Positions 8,967 through 12,607 of a stretch of DNA of 12,607 nucleotides are shown here, in pieces. A program made the position numbers and the translations under genes. Source of the stretch: Nymphaea colorata. Lineage: Eukaryota; Streptophyta; Magnoliopsida; Nymphaeales; Nymphaeaceae. Within the stretch, counting starts at the first letter, position 1. The number at the start of each line of letters is the position of its first letter. The stretch covers positions 1 to 12,607 of the forward strand of contig NW_022205016.1 of assembly GCF_008831285.2 (NCBI RefSeq). The letters are read 5' to 3'. The notes beneath the pieces are model-generated. The model made no database searches and had not been told where the DNA came from. It worked only from the letters and a program-made list of their open reading frames with translations.

Positions 8967-11900
8967 TCATTTTTTCAATATCTTCGCCTCCAGCTCAAAG
9001 ATATGAGCTTCCGCTCTCTGCAATGCCTCATGAAGTTCGGTGCTCCTCTCGAATTCTGTCCTGGATAGAGTTTAATCTAAATAAACGGTCATTTACATTC
9101 GTCCTTGAGTTTTAGAATTGCGTTATATTCTGTTTCAAGAGCAAAGATGTGCTATTCAGCCTTGAGAAGCTATTTAGAAAGGTCTTTTACATTATTTTCG
9201 GTTTGCTTGTTGGTAGCCTCCTGCTCGATGATGAAACTTTCAGCTCTGGTCAGATATTCTTACAATTGTTCTGCCTTGGCGACCAGTTTCTCTTTTTCCT
9301 CCTCCAACTGCCTCACTCTCTCTTGGCTTTCCTGGTAAAGGTGGGTGTATTTATTAAGTGCCTCCTGCACTTCGTCGATCTGCTTCAATGAAGTTGAAAC
9401 TGCTGAGTTATCCTTCTCTCTGATAATGATTGTCAGCTGTTCATTTTCACTACGTAGACGGTCAACATCTGCGACAAGTCCTTCCAAGCTTTGAAGTCTG
9501 TTGGCAAGCTATTCGTTTTGTCTTCTGGTAGTCTCAAGGTCGTTATTGATCATAGTCACAAAGGATTGAAGTTGGTCGTGCTTTTCCTTATATGAGCTGG
9601 CCTCTTCCCAGTTTTAGCGTTTTCTTCAATGTAGTTTTCAGCATTAATGAGGTGTTCCTTGGACTCTAGCAGTTGAAGGTTAAGATTGTGAAGCGATTCG
9701 CGAAGATTTTCAACCTCACTATCGCTGATGATTGGGCCAGAGCTAGTGACTTTACCGCCGTGTGCCTGATTGTCTGACAGTTTAGAGATAAGACTGTTTC
9801 TCTATCCCAAAAGCTCATCATAGCGTTTGCTGAGCTCATCAAGTGCGTTTTTGTACCGATATTCCATGTCTTCATACTCAGCGGTGAAGGTCAATGACCG
9901 TTTCTTCAGCTAATCTTTCTAAATTGTTAGTTTTTGAGAGTGCTTTCGAGTAGATTGATTACGGATAGCTGCTGCTCTATCTGCCGAGACTGCTCCTCAA
10001 GCTGTGTGGCCTCTTTCTCTTGGAGGTGAATGATAAACTCTTCTGCTCTTTCGAGGTGCTTCCTTGTCTCGATATACTGGTCATTCAACTTACCAATCTC
10101 TTCCTTCAGCACAATTGATTATTATTCCCTGTTTTTGATCTAAGCGAGGAGATGCTGATATTATTGATGGTCCATGAAGGAAGAAGGGGCGCTTGCCACT
10201 TTTGTATGGGTTTCTGATGACTTAGAATTTGCTTTGGATCTTAGTGACTTATTCTATTCGTTAATTTGGCTCAATCTTTCCTCATACTCAACGATCAAGC
10301 TAAGCGTCCTGTGGTGCTATGTCTTGAGTGAGGCTATCTCTTCTTCCAAGGCGGCATTCTGTCTGTTTTATTGAATATTGATGATATATTCTTCAGCTTT
10401 TTCCAATGTTCTCTTAGTTAGTTGGAGGCAATATTTAAGCGGTTGATTTCTTCAAGCAAGATGATAACCTGCAACTCCTTTCGCCATACTCAATGATCAA
10501 ATTTTGATAGATCTCGTAACTGACGCCGTTGCCCTGAGGAGGATTGGCTTCGATGTGATTCTGGAGTGTCTGGATGTATTGGTTGGTATCATGGGCCTCC
10601 TGTGTGTATCTTTGCCTTTCAATGTCCATCTGTTCAATGTGCTCAGTGTACTTGGCAATCGTTTCCCTCAAGTACTTGATTTCAGTTTTGAAGTTTTCAA
10701 TATCGTCACCACCTTGGTTGTTCTATAAGAAGATGATGTGGTTCTGTGCCTGGATGAGTTGTTATTCGTATTGCTTGATGGTTTCCTCCAAAATGTTGAT
10801 TGCTTTTTTAAGCTCAGAAACTTCTGTTTCGTTAGGCTTACCATTGTTGTTGTAAATAACGGTCAGCTATGCGATTTGGGCCTTCAATTTGGTAATCTCC
10901 TGCTGACAGTTCTCAATGGTTTAGTTATTGTTCAAATTTTGGAAGTTGTTGCTCTTCTCATAGGTCCTAATCTTATCAATAAGCACTGATTTCTCCTATT
11001 ATAGCTGTTCAATTTTTAGCTTTAACTCCTTCACCTAAGCAGATTCATAAGAATAGTTTCCGATCTATGAGGAGGGGTTTAGATTTAGAGCATTACCAGT
11101 TTTATTGTAGCTTGTGGGCTCAGCCTCAGGAATGTATGATGACTTGTAATCGAAGTTATAGTTTTAATAGGTCGTGGCTGGAGCATCGTAAGAAGTGGGA
11201 TTGTAGGATGGCTTATAGGTTTAGAACTTAAATGTTTCAGCAGGCTAGGCTACCTTTTCCTGTCTAAATGAGCCTTGATATGCATCGTATCTATTATAAT
11301 CGTTCTGCTTATATGATTCAGTAGGCTCAGCAGGAGGAAGAACAGAACTGGAGCTTCGTAAGTTTTCTGCTGATTGATTACAGGCCTTTATTCAGTTTTT
11401 ACTTGCTGTGGTTGGCTGTATGGAATAAATGTTGGCTAGGCTTGTCTTGGAGGTGGGAAGTATTGATCACTTGAGGCGCTTGTGGCCTAATGTTGACGGG
11501 AACTTGAGAGTTGATGTTTTGTTGTGAGGCGTAAGAAACCACTTGCTCTTTGTATACTGGCTGGTAGCTTCTGTAAAACCCTGATCCGTTTTGAGCCTGA
11601 GGAGGAACAGGCTCCGGAGGATGAACGTACCTAGGAGGAGGAGGGAGATCCGGCACATATTCTAATGGCTTCACTCCAGTGCTCAAATTGACAAGGCTGA
11701 GATTATATATCTCTGTCAAAGCATTAATCTCCACTATAGATTCGCCAGTATGAGCAGGCCTATTATCAAAGGCAATCCTTCTATTCAACGCAATCTCCCT
11801 AATACGGGACAGAACAAACTCCTGCTTATTGATAATGGCTTTGTAATGGGTAACTTCATTGAAAAGATCTTGGGAAGCTCTGAGACTGCTGTCCACATTG

Positions 11901-12289
11901 TTGAAAGATGATGCCAGGGGGCTACTGAGTTATAGGCGGGGTTTCTTTTGAAGGAGTACTTATTTTTGTACTTGGACTCGCGGGTCTGCTCAAGCTTGAT
12001 TGGTTGATTGCGAAATGGAGCCGTTGGGGATGCCGTTGGCAGTGTTTTGGTTGAACTCTATGTGGAATATTTTGTACGAGATGTGGAGTAGGCACCGTTG
12101 GCGATTATCGGGTTCTGAGAATATGAATTCGTGAATTGAAAAGCGTTTTAATTGTTTATGGGCTGGGGTAAGATTTATGCCGATCTGGGTTGGGTTGTGG
12201 GAGGGTGTTGGGAAGGAATAGGGATTGGGTCTGTGGTAGGAAGAGCGGGGGGTGTTTGGAGAAGGGGAGACGAGTTGAGATTGTTGCAT
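8967..12289 (-). CDS. Gene 8: large coiled-coil protein (about 1,080 aa) with recurring LxxAExxI motif
   Basis: No family recognised. ATG 12289-12287 (MQQSQLVSPSPNTPRSSYHR) starts a Pro/Ser/Gln/Tyr-rich, probably disordered region reaching to about 11050. It is interrupted at 11890-11690 by a helical block (FNEVTHYKAIINKQEFVLSR) and followed by repeats of PTSY type (NPTSYDAPATTYQNYNFDYK). From about 11050 to the end it is continuous charged helix: VKELKLKIEQLQQEKSVL, TEIKYLRETIAKYTEHIEQM, VDRLRSENEQLTIIIREKD, RVRQLEEEKEKLVAKAEQL. A motif L-x-x-A-E-x-[YFH]-I recurs seven times. The last exon ends FELEAKILKK, TGA 8969-8967. Introns of 20 nt at 9943-9962 and 9077-9096 are clear. Other frame changes near 9610, 10420, 10475, 11350 and 11465, and in the N-terminal 300 bp, lack intron signals. 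The architecture resembles centrosome/basal-body or filament proteins; this is inference only. Confidence 0.7.
9077..9096 (-). other. Last intron of gene 8, 20 nt
   Basis: GTAAATGACCGTTTATTTAG on the minus strand, with an in-frame TGA inside. Removal joins NAILKLKDE to YQTLSRTEFERSTELHEALQ and completes the C-terminus. Confidence 0.9.
9943..9962 (-). other. Intron of gene 8, 20 nt
   Basis: GTAATCAATCTACTCGAAAG on the minus strand. Removal joins RQIEQQLS to HSQKLTIQKDQLKKRSLTF and bypasses a TGA about 30 bp downstream in the unspliced frame. Confidence 0.8.
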
Positions 12290-12507
12290 CTGTTTGAATA
12301 ATATCAAATGTCAGATGATAATCGTTTATCCTTTTTATTTGTTTATTGAGAAGATATTCGAATGGGTAGGATTGGAAATTGGATCTGATGACAATAAAAG
12401 TAGCATATGAATTGGAACAGTTTTAGATAGTTAGGCCTGGAAGCATTTATAATCTATCTTACTATGATAAACAAATCTTCCTATAGACTACTACTTTCTA
12501 ATATCAA
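12290..12507. promoter_or_regulatory. Right subtelomeric region, 5' flank of gene 8
   Basis: This 218-bp AT-rich stretch between the gene 8 start and the right telomere shows no coding signal. The gene 8 promoter must lie here. It contains CCTATAG (12480-12486), which matches a CTATAGG abutting the left telomere. Confidence 0.4.
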
Positions 12508-12607
12508 GGGGTTGGGGTTGGGGTTGGGGTTGGGGTTGGGGTTGGGGTTGGGGTTGGGGTTGGGGTTGGGGTTGGGGTTGGGGTTGGGGTTGGGGTTGGG
12601 GTTGGGG
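12508..12607. repeat. Right telomere, (GGGGTT)n, 100 bp
   Basis: Perfect GGGGTT units fill 12508-12607 as the G-rich strand, the expected orientation for a right chromosome end. With the left array this marks the window as a whole chromosome rather than a fragment. Confidence 0.98.

Noticed and set aside
9105-10989. Several plus-strand Leu/Cys-rich ORFs opposite the gene 8 coiled coil
   Set aside because: Antisense of heptad-patterned Glu/Lys/Gln codons gives Phe/Leu/Ser/Cys-rich shadows; none has independent support.
1-12607. tRNA, rRNA, transposase or viral genes
   Set aside because: No T-loop-like GTTCRA box with matching arms, no rRNA core sequence, no DDE/integrase or capsid-like motif was seen in any frame while reading. 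A tRNAscan or HMM search was not possible.

Overview
This window is a complete small linear chromosome from a ciliate macronucleus. It starts with 16 copies of the AACCCC hexamer (1-96) and ends with about 100 bases of GGGGTT repeats (12508-12607), so both telomeres are present. The C4A2 repeat is the kind known from Tetrahymena, Paramecium and relatives; stichotrichs such as Oxytricha use C4A4. At 12.6 kb with about eight genes, this chromosome is far shorter than those of Tetrahymena. TAA and TAG are read as sense codons (taken here as glutamine) and TGA is the only stop. Introns are tiny, mostly 20-22 nt, with GT..AG ends. I cannot name the genus.

Layout from left to right: gene 1 (minus, 145-1202, unknown); gene 2 (minus, 1378-3436, SET-domain lysine methyltransferase of the Rubisco-LSMT/SETD3/SETD4 type with its C-terminal substrate-binding domain); gene 3 (plus, 3994-4754, unknown, basic); gene 4 (minus, 4768-6450, unknown); gene 5 (plus, 6574 to about 7404, coiled coil with acidic tail); gene 6 (minus, about 7230-7647, small unknown); gene 7 (plus, 7801-8951, coiled coil with three introns that close cleanly); gene 8 (minus, 8967-12289, large coiled-coil protein with a recurring L-x-x-A-E-x-[YFH]-I motif and a Pro/Ser/Tyr-rich N-terminal third). 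The genes are packed tightly. Convergent pairs are 13 bp (3/4) and 15 bp (7/8) apart, and 5/6 appear to abut or overlap. Divergent pairs share short AT-rich spacers.

Only gene 2 can be assigned to a family. Several others are rich in coiled coil, which would suit cytoskeletal, basal-body or ciliary proteins, but that is inference. No operon-like or pathway relation between the genes is visible.

A major caveat: besides real introns, at least ten positions need a -1 frame change (one base apparently missing) with no GT..AG intron to explain it. Two family-diagnostic motifs of gene 2 are broken this way. One-base consensus deletions are the simplest explanation. Gene models 1, 2, 4, 5, 6 and 8 are therefore spans with good local reading frames, not finished proteins. 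Genes 3 and 7 are closed models.
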